Shown: positions 1 through 10,656 of the stretch, piece after piece
How positions within the stretch are numbered: position 1 is the stretch's first letter
How the letters are laid out: the number at the start of each line of letters is the position of its first letter
Assembly (NCBI GenBank): GCA_009192285.1
Contig: WBVU01000018.1
Span: 558,001 to 622,000 of the forward strand
Source: Morchella semilibera
Taxonomy: Eukaryota; Ascomycota; Pezizomycetes; Pezizales; Morchellaceae
DNA: 64,000 bases
Direction of reading: 5' to 3'
Position numbers and translations under genes: made by a program
The notes under the pieces: generated by a model
What the model saw: the letters and a program-made list of their open reading frames with translations, nothing else
Told to the model about the DNA's origin: nothing
Databases searched by the model: none

Positions 1-271
1 ACGTCTACGCCCACCACCAATCGTAGGGAGCAAAAGGGTATATAACGCCCCCAAACTTACCCCACTCTTCCTTTCCTTCTTTCCTTCCTCCCTTCACGCC
101 TAGATCAGCAATCAGCAAGAACGGAAAAAAAGGTCAAGAAACGGCCGAAAAGAAGAACGAAAAAGAAAAAAAAGAGAAAGAGAAAGAGAAAGAAAAAAAG
201 GGACGTAAGAGGAGCCAGGGTGATACGAGCCCAGCTCCCAACGAACCGTCGCAATTAATTGCCATTTATTT

Positions 272-1257
272 TTATTTTTTAAAAAAAGGGGGGCCCCATC
301 CCCTTCTAGCCAAGCACATTCCTCTCCTCCCCCTTTCCCTTCTTCTTCTTCTTCTTCTCGACGCGGCCCCCCACCACCCCTCCTTCCCCTTCCTCCCCTG
401 CCCCAGCACCACCGGCTTAATCTCCGTGTTGCTCCTCTTGAGCAGCACCGGGTGGGAGCCGATATACTTCCCATTCATCTCCCTGGCCGCACGGAAATAC
501 TCGTCCCCGTCCGAGAAGGCCACAAACCCGTAGCCCTTACTCTTGGTGGTCCGCTTGTCGCGGATCACGCGCGCCTTCTGCACGCTCGGATACTTTGCAA
601 AGGCCTTTAGCAGCGAGTCGTCCGTGACCTCGCCGGCCAGGTTGCCCACAAACAGCCGGAAGTGGCTGGGGTCCCATTCGAGCAGCGTCCCGTCCGTCCA
701 TGTCTGGCCGCCGCCCTGGCGCAGCACCGTCGGCGCGTTCTTGTTGTTGGCGTTGGTGCCGCCGCCCGCAGAGGGCTTGGGGTATTCGCTATCGGAGGGC
801 TTGAGGGAGGTGCCGGAGGCGCCCGTGGTGGTGGCCGCGGCTCGTGCAGCGGGGTCGTAGATGGATTGTTGCTGGGCGATCTGGGCTTGCAGCTCGGGGT
901 CGAGTCGGGGTAACGGGGGTCGCTGCGGCGGTAGGAGGTGGCGGGCTGCGGGATGGGGAAGGGGTTGATGATGTGGGGGGCAGCATTGGTGGTGGTGGGC
1001 GCGCTGTAGCTGGGGGTGGCATAGGCGGAGGCGGAGACGGAGACGGCGCCGGGGTAGCTTTGTTGTTGGTAGGTGGGCTGTTGGTAGGTGTGGTGCTGAG
1101 GCGCAGATACTATGGGGGAGGGGGCAGCGAGGGAGCGTGGACGGAAGCCGGAGAAGGTGGGGGCTGTGGGGGGGGACTGGTATGTTCGAACGGGGGGAGG
1201 CGGGCGCGGTGGCAGGGAGGAGGAGGAGGAAGTGCCAGGTGGCGGGGGGTACGACAT
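272..1257 (-). CDS. RBM42-like RNA-binding protein with one C-terminal RRM; one-base frameshift near 900
   Basis: Single-exon gene of about 328 codons once one missing base near 900 is allowed for. The N-terminal two thirds is proline-, serine- and glutamine-rich low complexity, starting MSYPPPPG at 1257. It is followed by one RRM at about residues 200-275, with the RNP2-like stretch LFVGNLAG and the RNP1-like stretch KGYGFVAF. A basic tail of arginine and lysine repeats ends at 272. The layout (low-complexity N-terminus, late single RRM) is that of RBM42 family proteins, which bind RNA in the nucleus and associate with the spliceosome; the role here is inferred. The reading frame changes by one base between residues YPD and DPELQ, with no intron-sized gap. 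An upstream ATG at 1482 is open in frame but encodes unlikely sequence. The end of the protein is uncertain because the tail is low complexity in all frames. It is divergent from the gene at 2050. Confidence 0.8.
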
Positions 1258-1876
1258 CGTGACGTTTGGTGTAAATAAGGGAAAGGCCTGTATTTGTCTG
1301 GCGGTGAGAGTCTGGTGATCGTGGTGGTGAGGAGGTGATGTTGAGGTTGAGATGTGTGGTGTTTGGTGATGAGAAGTGGAAATGATCGAAAGCTCAGGAG
1401 AATTCGAGTATGTTGTCACGTCGTGTCTTGGCACATGAACCGACAGGGTAAACACGCACGTGACACTGCATTCAGCCTCCACGATATCCAGAAGTGTACC
1501 TTACAGTACCTACATGTAGTGTAGAATAGATACCTCCATGTACCTTCCAAACTGGGCAATTCCCATGAATGCCGAGTCGTTACTCATGGTAGAGACTGGA
1601 TTATTGCAACCGATGTTCTATAAGACTATATCTTGTAGGGTATCGATCGTATCTAGAGCTGCATGGTGCCCAGAAGGGGATTCAGATTAACTTATGTGTA
1701 AATACCTTAGTGGAATACCCGCCCAATTCGTCCCAGCCGTGAAATAAGGCCCTGGCGCTAGCCGTACCCCGATGTACCCGGATGTGTGTATGCGTGGGTA
1801 TTTACATGAATGAAATCAACCAACGCCTGTCAATGACCAAGCTGTCGTTGCTTCCAATGACATCAGAGTCTCTCCA

Positions 1877-1887
1877 GGGTTAGGGTT
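1877..1887 (+). promoter_or_regulatory. Telobox-like GGGTTAGGGTT upstream of ZW10
   Basis: Two telomere-type repeat units, 163 bases before the ZW10 ATG. Teloboxes bind Tbf1-type factors in yeasts; a regulatory role here is an inference. Confidence 0.35.
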
Positions 1888-1947
1888 GCGAACATGCATG
1901 ACGATGATGATCTGGTCTAAAGTTATCGATAGCTTCCAAAAAGCTCC

Positions 1948-1980
1948 CCCACACACACACACACACGCATACACACACAC
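1948..1980. repeat. CA-dinucleotide microsatellite
   Basis: A CA tract of roughly 30 bases, interrupted once by GCATA, in the divergent promoter upstream of ZW10. Ordinary microsatellite. Confidence 0.8.
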
Positions 1981-2049
1981 CATCACCCCTCTGGTGTTTC
2001 AATAATCAACGAAACGGGAAACAAAGGTTCACGAAAACGAAAAAAACAG

Positions 2050-4718
2050 ATGACGGTGACAGCACAGCAGCTCGCTCACGCAGTTCATACCTCCGTCGTC
2101 GCTGGAACATACCCCGACTTGGATGAAGTCTACAGCGCCTCACTGCCCGCCGATGCGCTCCCAGAGATTGTGGAATACCTAGAGAAGGCGCGAGAGGAGG
2201 TCAATGTGTGTCTGCTCCCACTATAACGAGTGGCCCTCCCCTCCATCCAGAGTATCACTGTGCTGATGGGAGTGGATATGTAGAAAGAGATCCGGAAGGT
2301 CAGCCGTGCAAACGCCCCAGAGCTCGACTCCTGGATCCTGCAAGCCCGACGGCTCCAAGATGACATCGAGGCATCTAACGCCAAGGCCGACAACATACTA
2401 GAGCTCGCAGCGCAGGAAGAGGCACTGGAGAAGGAGCTGGAAGATGCAGAGGCACAACAAAGGTTCCTCGAGTCCGAGATACGGTTCAACGATGAGCTGT
2501 TGGGGCGTCTGGGACTGCTGCAGATGATAAATTCGACGCTGGGTCAGGTGGAGGCCTTGAGTGCTGGTGGGGAGCTGGCACAGGCTGTGGTGGTCCTGGA
2601 GGGCGCCGAGAGGGCCCTGGCCGAGATGAAGGGCGAGACCATCGTCGTGGAGCTGATGAGGGAGCGAGCAGCGGGATTGAGGAAGATGGTCATGGAGAGG
2701 GTTCAGTGGGGGTGGGCAGAGGTTGTGTGTATACGGAAGGAGGAAGGCGAGTTGCGCATTCGCCGGGAAATCACAGGTGGGGGGCCTCTTTTTCTCCCTT
2801 CCTTCTACCTGTTTGGTATGTGAGTTGGTTGAGTTGACGGACTGGCCACACCATAGAGGGCGACTCCACAATATCTAGCACCATTGTTGTTGAAGCTCTC
2901 CAAGCTCTCACCCTCCTCGACAGCAAAGTAGACCATCTACACCAGCAACTCGACACCCTCCTCATAATCCCCCTCCTCGACATCCGGCGCACCCATGCCC
3001 CCTCCTTCACAGTCTCCGGTGACACCCTGCGCATCACGGGCCACAGCACTGACCTCAGCGTCTCACTCATGTTCGCCGATCTCCGCCTCATCATCGACTT
3101 TCTTCACGCCCAGCTCCCCTCGGTCGTGACTTCCCCCCTCTCCCGTATCCTCGTCTCCAGCCTCATCACTCGCCTCATCTCCACGACCCTCTCCCACTCC
3201 GTCCCCAGCTCCCTCGACCACCTCCCCGAGTTCGAGGCCCTCCTCTCCGAGACCCGCCGCTTCGAGGACCACCTCCAATCCATCTGCTGGACGCGCGACA
3301 GTGAGCTGCGTGAGTGGGTCGACCGTGCCCCCCGTGTCTGGCTCGCAAAGCGCAAGGAAGCCTGCCTCGACAAGCTGCGGCAGACCGTCGCACAGGGAAT
3401 CCGCGAGACAAAGGTCGTCGAGCGCTCAGAGACCCAGAAGGTCTCAGTCCCCCCAAAGCACGAGCGCAAAGGTTCTGTCGACAACAGTGCATGGAATGAG
3501 GACTGGAAGGAGGAGGAGGAGACGCAGGCGGTAGCAAAGGAGGTTGCAAAGGGCCTCAATATGTCGGTCGAGGACGACGACGACGACGCCAGTGGCTGGG
3601 GACTCGACGAGGATCTCGACATCGACGACCCCGTGCCAGAAGCTGAGAACCGCCGCCCCCACCTCAGCAGCAGCAGCAGGAAACGCCCCCTGCGCCGGCC
3701 GCCGCTGCGCCCGAAGAGGAGCTCGACTGGGGTGAGTGGGGGGACGACGACGAGCCCGCTGTGCCCTCGACCCCAAAGACCGCAGACTACACGCCGACCA
3801 CCAGCGAGTCCGCGCACAGCGCCTCCCCCCGCAAGCCACATCCAAAGACGTCACCCTCAAGGAGACATACACAATCACCTCGATCCCCGACTCCATCCTC
3901 GCCCTCATTACCACCCTCACCAACGAGTCCACTACACTCAACCACCTCCCGCGCAACGCCATCACCCCGCCGCCGTAGACCTACACACCATCCCCCCGCT
4001 CCTCCTCGCCGCCTACCGCGCCCTCGCCCCCCTCCACTACACCCACCACCCGGGCGCCCTCATGCACCTATACAACGACTGCACACGGCTGACCTCCCTC
4101 CTCCCGCCCACCGTCCCCGCATCCGACATCACCCTCACCACCACCTTTGGCAAGCGTACCTACAGCCGCGAGCTCCACAGCCAACGCACAATCCTCACCG
4201 ACTACCTTGACTCCGCGCAGGGCTTCGTCAACAGCACAACCTACCCGCAGTCCACCGCATGCACCACAGCAATCACATCCACCCTCGCCCACATCACCCA
4301 ACTACACACCGTATGGTCATCGATCCTGTCCCACTCGGCGCTCTCCCAATCCCTCGGCTCCCTCCTGGCAACCGTGTGCGCCCGCCTCGTCTCGGACATC
4401 GAAGACATCGCCGACATCGCGGCGTCCGAGAGCGAGCGCCTCGCAGCGCTCTGCGAGCAGCTCGCGACCGGCGTGGAACCCCTCTTCCCCGTCTCCCCCG
4501 GCGGCGTCAGTATGGTGGCTGTCTACTGCGCGCCGTGGATAAAGTTCCGTGCCCTCCAGCAGGTCCTCGAGAGTAGCATGGTCGAGATCTGCTATCTGTG
4601 GAGGGAGGGCCTGGTGGCTGAGTTTGCGGCCCAGGAGCTGTGTGAGCTGGTTTGTGCACTGTTTCAGGATGGGGAGAACCGCAAGAGGTGTTTGGAGGAG
4701 ATTAGGGGGAGGAAGTAG
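2050..4718 (+). CDS. ZW10/Dsl1-family vesicle-tethering protein; three apparent one-base frameshifts in exon 3
   Basis: Three exons: 2050-2205, 2284-2776 and 2857-4718, about 837 codons, matching fungal ZW10 length. The N-terminal half is helical and coiled-coil-like (residues about 60-200). A central acidic segment at about residues 370-450 carries tryptophan motifs (SAWNEDW, SGWGLDEDLD, LDWGEWGDDDE). The conserved ZW10 core follows, from KETYTITSIP to the end. ZW10/Dsl1 is the ER-side tether (with Tip20/RINT1 and Sec39/NAG) that captures COPI vesicles; in yeast Dsl1 an acidic tryptophan-containing loop binds coatomer, so the tryptophan motifs here probably do the same. The frame shifts by one missing base near 3650, 3838 and 3975; together they restore frame. 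Each lies in a GC-rich run and adding one base recovers conserved sequence, so sequencing error is the simplest explanation. An unrecognised splice cannot be ruled out for the first two. Confidence 0.85.
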
Positions 4719-4881
4719 GGTGGTGTGGTTGTGGGGACGGGGAAGGTGGGGGGCGCTTTTGTTGTTTGTTTTTTGAGGATTGGGACATGTAGTTTTGTAG
4801 TAAAAAATACAATATACATTACATTACATATATAGCTAGTCCATCAAGCCAATACCCAAAGCCCATGAGAAGCCATGTGCC

Positions 4882-4900
4882 AATCACGACCCATCACTCG
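4882..4900 (-). repeat. Dispersed motif CGAGTGAYRNNNYRTGA
   Basis: Reads CGAGTGATGGGTCGTGATT on the minus strand. One of 13 intergenic copies. Confidence 0.6.
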
Positions 4901-5156
4901 CTCGCCACACGCACTACTACTGCCCGCCCTTACCCACACTGCATGCACACCACACATAGATACATCCCTCTACTTATCCCTCCATCTACCAACCCCCAGG
5001 TAGAGTTGCAGCTGTAGATAGATACATATACAATACTCACACCCACACCCACCCGCCGTAGGACCTACCACCGCTTTCCACGGCGGCGCGCGGGGGGCGG
5101 TGGGTGGGTGATATGGTAACACACATATACCCGTCATCTAGAGTATGTAGCGGACG

Positions 5157-5175
5157 GATCATGGGATGTCACTCG
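5157..5175 (-). repeat. Dispersed motif CGAGTGAYRNNNYRTGA
   Basis: Reads CGAGTGACATCCCATGATC on the minus strand. Confidence 0.6.
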
Positions 5176-5471
5176 TCCTGTCTGCACTACAACAGGGTTG
5201 GCTTGTGTTGGTACCGCCTGTTGTGGCAGGTCACAGAAGCCGCCGCAAACACCGATCGACTCATGAGGTGAGGTGGTGGTAAGGTAAGGTAATAGTTAAG
5301 ATGTAGTAGTTACTTAGTACTTTAAGTAAGAAAAGAAAAACAGGAGGTAAAAAAAAAAAAAGTAGTATACAGCAAAAAAAAAAACAGTATCCATAAAAAA
5401 AAAAAAGGCAATAAACATTTCTTTCCCTTTCTTTCTCTTCATCCGCAACCAGAACCAAAAAAAAAAAGATT

Positions 5472-7324
5472 TTAATCATAATTAGCATTCCTATGTCTTT
5501 TTGCCGCCCCACCCGTAGGGGATCTTTCCCTCTCCTGTAGGCCGTGCTTCTGTCCCGCCTTTTCGCCGGCCGCCTTCACGAACGCCTCCACACCGAAGGG
5601 GTCGGCGGTGTCTTTTTCAAACTGGACGGGGCCGTCGCGAGCCTAGAAAAAAGACACGCCAATTAGATCTTTCAAGCACTTAGGGTGTATATATATATGG
5701 TAAAAACTCACCTCCTGATCTCCGCTCCCCTTGAACCCCTGTGCCGCCCTCCCCAGCACCTCGAAGCGCCCGCTCTTCTTGATCCTCTCCATCTCGCCCT
5801 CCGCCGCGTCCTCGTCGTCCTCGACCGAGACCTTCGGGCGGTAGATACTATTCGCGGCCTCCTGCGCGGCAAATAGCGGCTTATCGTAGGGCTGGTCCTC
5901 ATTGAAGCCCACATCGAACCCACTGCTCTGGTTGAATAACCGACTATCCCACATCGTCTCCTGGCTCTGCGTTGGCTTCGCCAGCCCCAGCGCAATCTTC
6001 TCACCAATGTCTCTACCCTGCTCGCGGGCCAGCAGCGCAATCTTCCGCTCGGTACCCATGCGCTTCATGCGCAGCTCGCGCTCCGCCTCGCGCCGCCGCT
6101 CAGCACGCATGGCTGACCGCGCAGCAGCACTTGATGTGTCTGACCCGCGCGAAGATGACCGACTACGTGATGAGGCCGTTGAGCGGGAGTCTACGGAGCC
6201 GGACCGGGACCGCGTGCGGCTGCGACCACGGGTAGCGTCCTCACGGGCCTTCTGTGCGAGCGCGCGGAGGTTCTCCTCTTTCTGCATCTTCTCCTTCTCG
6301 GCGAGCTTCTGCTGCATCAGGGCGCGCTGCTTGACTTCCTCTCGGGCGTGGCGGTCCGCCGTGAAGAGGGCCTCGGCGAACTGGGCGAACTTGTCGTTGA
6401 TGGTTACGTCCTGGAGACCCCTTCCGTCGGCTGCCAGACGCTTATCAAGCGGGACAGTGTAACCCTTGGGATTCTTCCAGTTGGACACGGCGGGGGTATA
6501 GTCCACGCCTCTTGGTCCGCTGCTGTCAGTTTCCGCGGTGGCGAGTGCATGACCGGCGGTGGGGGACTGGGCGGTCCCCGGGGAATCTTCTTGTGCTTGA
6601 ATTTTGGTGGCTCCATAGGGTCCTGCTGGCGCTCAACGATCTTGATGATCTTGTCCGACCGCTTTGTGGTATCTCCGACCTGGTTACTAGGAGTATATCG
6701 GACATACTGCGCCTCCTTCCTGTTCGTGCCTTTTATCGTCTTTGGCTTCTGTGCGGCGACAGCACCAGACACGAGGGCGGCCAGCGCAGCCTTTGTCTTT
6801 TCCGTCGTTGCCTTTACATCCTCCTCTGACGGGCGCTCCAACGAGATCTCACCAACGTCGGCGCGTTGACGCAGCGGGATCAGGTCCTTGAACGACGCGT
6901 GGACAATTCTCGAGCTGTTGTGACCCTGGCGCGCGATAGCATCGTACTTGATCTTTCCGTCCGAGTCCACCTGCAGGGAAAGGGCTTTTGATGTTGTTGA
7001 GGAGCCCTTGCGACCCATGTCGAGTGGATACTGCGCGATGGGGATTTCTGGGAATGCGCCACCGTCGTTGAAGTCATCGGTAGATCTAGGACGCCATGAC
7101 GACCGCTTTCCGTATGGTGGAGGTGCGTTTTTCTATGCGGGTTAGCTTTGGAGGGGGAAGTGGGGGGAGGGAATGGAAGCTTAGCCCACCTTGAGAACTA
7201 GCTGTGCTTGCTCTGCATCACCACCGCCGAGGATACGGGCTCCATTAGGACGTGAGGGAGCTGACTCGTCGGGGGTATAACGAGGCGCTGGAAGAACCTT
7301 ACTGAGGCTTGCTGAAAGTGACAT
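5472..7324 (-). CDS. SNW1: SNW domain spliceosome protein (SNW1/SKIP, yeast Prp45); one-base frameshift near 6490
   Basis: Three exons on the minus strand: 7324-7190, 7132-5712 and 5642-5472, about 575 aa. The start MSLSASLSKVLPAPRY is typical of the family. The SNW core follows, including the landmarks PPYGKR, EIPIAQYPLDMG and the signature SNWKNPKG, then KRLAADGRG. A charged helical region with an RS-like stretch and the conserved C-terminus (DKPLFAAQ, DPFGVEAFV) complete the protein. The protein is a core component of the activated spliceosome (NTC-related) and a transcription co-regulator in other eukaryotes. The frame breaks inside the most conserved motif, between EAWTIPP and AVSNWKN, at about 6488-6496 in a run of C and G. 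One extra base restores it, and no intron can fit, so this is almost surely a sequence error or a true disabling mutation. Divergent from DCC1. Confidence 0.93.
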
Positions 7325-7847
7325 TATTTAGAGGTTTATCTGGGGGGGGGGGGGGGGAAGGGGAGAGGGAGGGGTGAGAGGGGGAGGGAGAAATTGCTGA
7401 AGGGTTGAATGAATGTTTGTGCAAAAGGATGCGTGGTTGGTTTTTTTGGTGATGTCGCTAAAATGCCAAGATATGCGCCAAGACCGATAATCATAGGGGG
7501 GAAGATCATTGACAGCTCGGTCGAGTTTGAATCAACGACCGTTAAAAGATCCGGTCCCCTGTCTGAATTGGGGTTCTATCGACACTCTCTGACTTATAAC
7601 TGCTAGGACGAATTATATAGTCTTTGACGATTCTGCTAACAATTAACTACAGAGTTAGATACATATATATACAGCTAATAAACCGCACTCACGTTCCTGT
7701 CAGCGTCGTGACAGAAATCGCGTCCCCCCGAGTCGGGTCGATATATTTTTTGATCCAACATCTGCAAACAGACGTAGACCTGCAAACGGGCCTACAAACG
7801 AACATACAAACGAAATTTAAGAAGAAAAAAAGAAAGAAAAAACCTCA
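7325..7847. promoter_or_regulatory. Divergent promoter region between SNW1 and DCC1
   Basis: A 523-base spacer between two divergent genes. It has a G tract of about 13 bases near 7342, directly upstream of the SNW1 start, and an AT-rich half toward DCC1 (ATATATAT near 7663). Short ORFs here are not credible. Confidence 0.5.
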
Positions 7848-8615
7848 ATGACGCAGAACAACACAGGAATACCTATTTCGTTCTCTCACAACCTTTCTCC
7901 AATTCGTTTGATTGAGCTTCCTCCCGCCCTCCTTCCTCTACTCAAAACCAGCAATGACTCCCCACGTCCCACGTAACAAATCCCTCTCCCAATTCAGCTC
8001 TTAAAAGCTACAATTATATATAAATATCTCTATTATATACTCATAACTAACAGCCACCCCCTCCCCACAGCCTCTATATCAAAGCTTCCTCCGCTCCAAC
8101 ATCAGACAACAGCAGCAGCAGCAGCACCCAACCCCCCACCAACCACGCCGTCCTCACAACTCCCACCCAAACCTACTCCCTCCGTCAAGTCTACTCCTCC
8201 AACTCCATCCTCCTCCTCCAACCCTCCTCCTCCAGCAACACAAACCTCACCGTCGTCTCCACCGTAAACAGCTATATGGAGCTCATCCCCGCTGCCTGTG
8301 ATGCTACTACCCTTATCCTACAGCACGTCCCTGTGTTCCCTCCCCCCGAGTCCGTCGCCCCCGTCACCCGTACCTCTCTCCTCTCATCCCTCCCCGTCTC
8401 CCCCGCCGAGTTCAACGCCGCCTGGACCAACCTCTGCTGCTTCGACTGCCCTGAGGGCTTCGCCTACCGCCCGCTGCCCTCCACAATCCTCGAGACCCTG
8501 AAGGCCATCTCCCTGATCAACTACCATGACTTTGACGACGGCGTGGATCTCGCCAAGTTCCTCCCCGAGGACATTATCGAGGCCATCGACCGCTACTACG
8601 CCTTGGCCCACGTCG

Positions 8616-8647
<32 letters not shown>

Positions 8648-9132
8648 CAGGATGAAGAGCCCCGACGCTGCGTCCCCGGCCTCGTCAAGTCCGTCCTCGC
8701 GGAGGTCAGCATGTGCGGCAGCCGTGGGCTCGGCGGCGACTACAGGGCAATCGTCGAGGACAAACTCATGGAGTGGGTCGGGAGACTGGTCCTGGAGGAC
8801 TGGGCCCTGAAGGGTAGGGGTGATATGCTCTACATATCCTTCATGACGAAGTGGAGGCAGGAGGTCCCGGATTGGTTGTCGGCGGTCGATTGCGAGCTGA
8901 AGCTTATTGAGGTAGCGTTCCCCCCCCCCCTCCTTTAATTCTCTGGATATCCTTTTATCGTGCTGACTCTTTTTATTTTGCCTGGGGACAGGGATGGTAT
9001 ATCCTTCCGACACCTAACACGATCCGTTTCGCTCCTGGAGGAAAGGTGACGCCTGCAGAGGCTGAGGCGGCCGCGAAGTCACAGAAGAGGAATAAGTGGC
9101 ATGAGAGGCTTGGGAAGGGTAAGAGACGCTGA
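7848..9132 (+). CDS. DCC1: Sister-chromatid cohesion protein Dcc1 (Ctf18-RFC subunit)
   Basis: Three exons: 7848-7972, 8071-8911 and 8992-9132, giving 368 aa. The N-terminus (ISFSHNLSPIRLIELP, then TLYIKAS) and the block TQTYSLRQVYSSNSILLLQP are characteristic of Dcc1. The C-terminal winged-helix region ends with the conserved LKLIEGWYILPTP and a basic tail. An acidic run of Glu/Asp lies near residue 195. Dcc1 works with Ctf8 and Ctf18 in an alternative PCNA loader at replication forks that supports cohesion. Exon boundaries all keep frame. Intron 1 has a long AT-rich body and a CCCCACAG acceptor. Exon 2 has strongly C-biased third positions, like the neighbouring ZW10. An ORF starting at 8276 covers only part of exon 2 and is not the true start. 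Confidence 0.9.
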
Positions 9133-9908
9133 TGAATCGCGGTAGATAGCAAAAGTGATATCATCATACCACAACTTTGTTATTTATTTATCCAATACAA
9201 TGTTCTCTAAGTCTCGCGGGTGCACTGAAAAACATGCTTCATCGATCATTGACTACTTGATCCCTATGAAAGAAAAAAAACCAGCAGCTACCCAGAGGTG
9301 GGATGCAAGTAGACCAGTTCCCCATGCGTTATTTTGATTAGCGTCTTGTATATTAATTACTTTCTCTGCTGTACGCTGGGTAAGGATGTAGAGTCATGGT
9401 GTATCACTCGATTCCCCTAGCCTCAACAATGCTAGCCTGGGAAAATATATCCTTACTGTAATAGTGCCATTACTGCTTCTCTACCAAGGAAAATATTCTC
9501 ACAAAAGGGCAGTCAACCCCCCTTCTGTATTAGAGGTAGATATAACAAGAACTATATCCACTGCCAGACTCAATATTGTGAACACAACACAAAGTGTTAG
9601 GAAATTATCCTAATCGTGTCGATACAAGGCTAATCTTTAAGGAGCATCTACTATGTAATTACTACTAACTATGCCCGAGCCAACTAAAACCCCCTCCTCA
9701 TCGATACTCTAGACACAAAACCCCTTTGGGATAAAAAAAAAAATCAGGCCCCCAGCAAAGAATACTCCAAACGCCAACAGACAGGTTGTAATGACGTGTA
9801 ACCCAACCGACAGCCCAGATCGATAATGGGTCCGCCTTAAAGGCAAGCAAGCACAACACTCCTCAAACACAGCGCACCCCGCCGGCTAACTAACGTCTGT
9901 GCGCCAAT
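9133..9908. other. Intergenic DNA, no gene seen
   Basis: About 780 bases downstream of DCC1. AT-rich, with no credible ORF. It contains one minus-strand copy of the dispersed CGAGTGAY...RTGA motif at 9393-9410. The right end leads into an inverted-repeat cluster. Confidence 0.5.
9393..9410 (-). repeat. Dispersed motif CGAGTGAYRNNNYRTGA
   Basis: Reads CGAGTGATACACCATGAC on the minus strand. Confidence 0.6.
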
Positions 9909-10029
9909 ACTCGTACTTTCCTGACGTCTGTGAAGGGGGCCACAATTACTGTACTAAATTTTGGACTCAGCACGTATTTGTATGGCATGCAATAGTGGTC
10001 CCCTTTACAGACGTCAGGAAAGTACGAGT
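9909..10029. repeat. Hairpin-forming inverted-repeat element, copy 1
   Basis: Two arms of about 39 bases (9909-9947 and 9991-10029) are near-perfect inverted repeats. Both begin ACTCGTACTTTCCTGACGTC when read inward, with about four mismatches. The centre includes TAAATTTTGGACTCAGCACG and TATTTGTATGGCATGCAATA. It has no coding capacity. The compact palindromic form resembles a MITE or foldback element. A diverged second copy lies at 10295-10432. Confidence 0.8.
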
Positions 10030-10187
10030 ACATACAGCTACAGGAATGGTCTATGGAAAAAGCAGTTATGCGGTGCACAGATATTTTTCCATACAATTTT
10101 GACCCCTGTCTTTCCATTGATCATTCCTATCGCTGTAGAGTGAGGGTGAATCAATGCACATGTACATATGTACTCGGGGGTAGGGGA

Positions 10188-10282
10188 AAGAACCAGAAAA
10201 TGCAATAGGGTTATTTGTATGGCAGAGCTCCGCCGCTCCATACAAATAATCCCTGTATTGTCACTTGCATTTTCTGGTTCTT
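10188..10282. repeat. Nested palindromic element between the two foldback copies
   Basis: Left arm begins AAGAACCAGAAAATGCAATA at 10188 and contains TTATTTGTATGG. The right arm is its inverse (CCATACAAATAA ... TGCATTTTCTGGTTCTT), ending at 10282. The right arm has an extra nine bases or so. It shares the TATTTGTATGG word with the flanking elements, so it may be a related family. No ORF. Confidence 0.7.
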
Positions 10283-10294
10283 ATTCCTGTACGC

Positions 10295-10432
10295 GAGTAC
10301 GTACTTTCCTGACGTTTGTAAAGGGGACCACTATTGCATACCATACTAAATTTTGGGCTTGGCGCGTATTTGTATGGCATGCAATAGCGGTCATTTTCAC
10401 AAACGTCAGGAACATACGAGTATGTGAACGCC
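10295..10432. repeat. Hairpin-forming inverted-repeat element, copy 2
   Basis: Arms of about 48 bases start GTACTTTCCTGACGTTTGTA on the left and read as the inverse on the right, ending near 10432. The centre TAAATTTTGGGCTTGGCGCG matches that of copy 1 with substitutions. The arms extend further inward than in copy 1 (CTATTGCATACCATA against TATGGCATGCAATAG). Copy 2 therefore looks more complete, and copy 1 has lost part of its left arm. Confidence 0.8.
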
Positions 10433-10500
10433 GCGGGCATTGCACCGTTGGTTTAGGACTATGTCGCCCGGTAAAGGCTATATACATGTAGCTATGGTGC

Positions 10501-10656
10501 CGTGATAAACCTGCGCAATCCAATCTTAGGGCACTGGTAGGTTTATAAACCTGGGCGTGTTTGGATCCCAAAAACCGCACCGAAAACCGTGGTTTTGGTG
10601 TGTAAATAAAACCCTACTTGACCCGACCTAACGGCGGCGACGGCAGGTTTATCACG
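10501..10656. repeat. 156-bp element with 14-bp terminal inverted repeats
   Basis: The termini CGTGATAAACCTGC (10501-10514) and GCAGGTTTATCACG (10643-10656) are exact inverse copies. A third related word, AGGTTTATAAACCT, lies inside at 10539-10552 and is itself palindromic. No ORF. It resembles a small non-autonomous DNA element, but target-site duplications are not obvious. Confidence 0.6.

Larger units (their letters stand above)
1258..2049. promoter_or_regulatory. Divergent intergenic region between RBM42-like and ZW10 genes
   Basis: This 792-base stretch separates two divergent genes and should hold both promoters. It contains a CA-rich microsatellite at about 1948-1980 and a two-unit telomere-like box GGGTTAGGGTT at 1877-1887, about 160 bases before the ZW10 start. 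No credible ORF or RNA gene was seen. Confidence 0.6.
4719..5471. other. Convergent 3' intergenic region
   Basis: This 753-base stretch lies between the 3' ends of ZW10 and SNW1. It is AT-rich with A-runs near 5340-5470. It holds two copies of the dispersed CGAGTGAY...RTGA motif, both on the minus strand, at 4882-4900 and 5157-5175. A minus-strand ORF at 5261-5512 is low complexity and not credible. Confidence 0.5.

Noticed and set aside
3104-3841. Antisense ORFs over ZW10
   Set aside because: Shadow frames of a GC-rich gene; the sense strand has the conserved domain.
5261-5512. Minus-strand ORF of 83 codons between ZW10 and SNW1
   Set aside because: Phe/Leu/Val runs caused by A-rich DNA in a 3' region.
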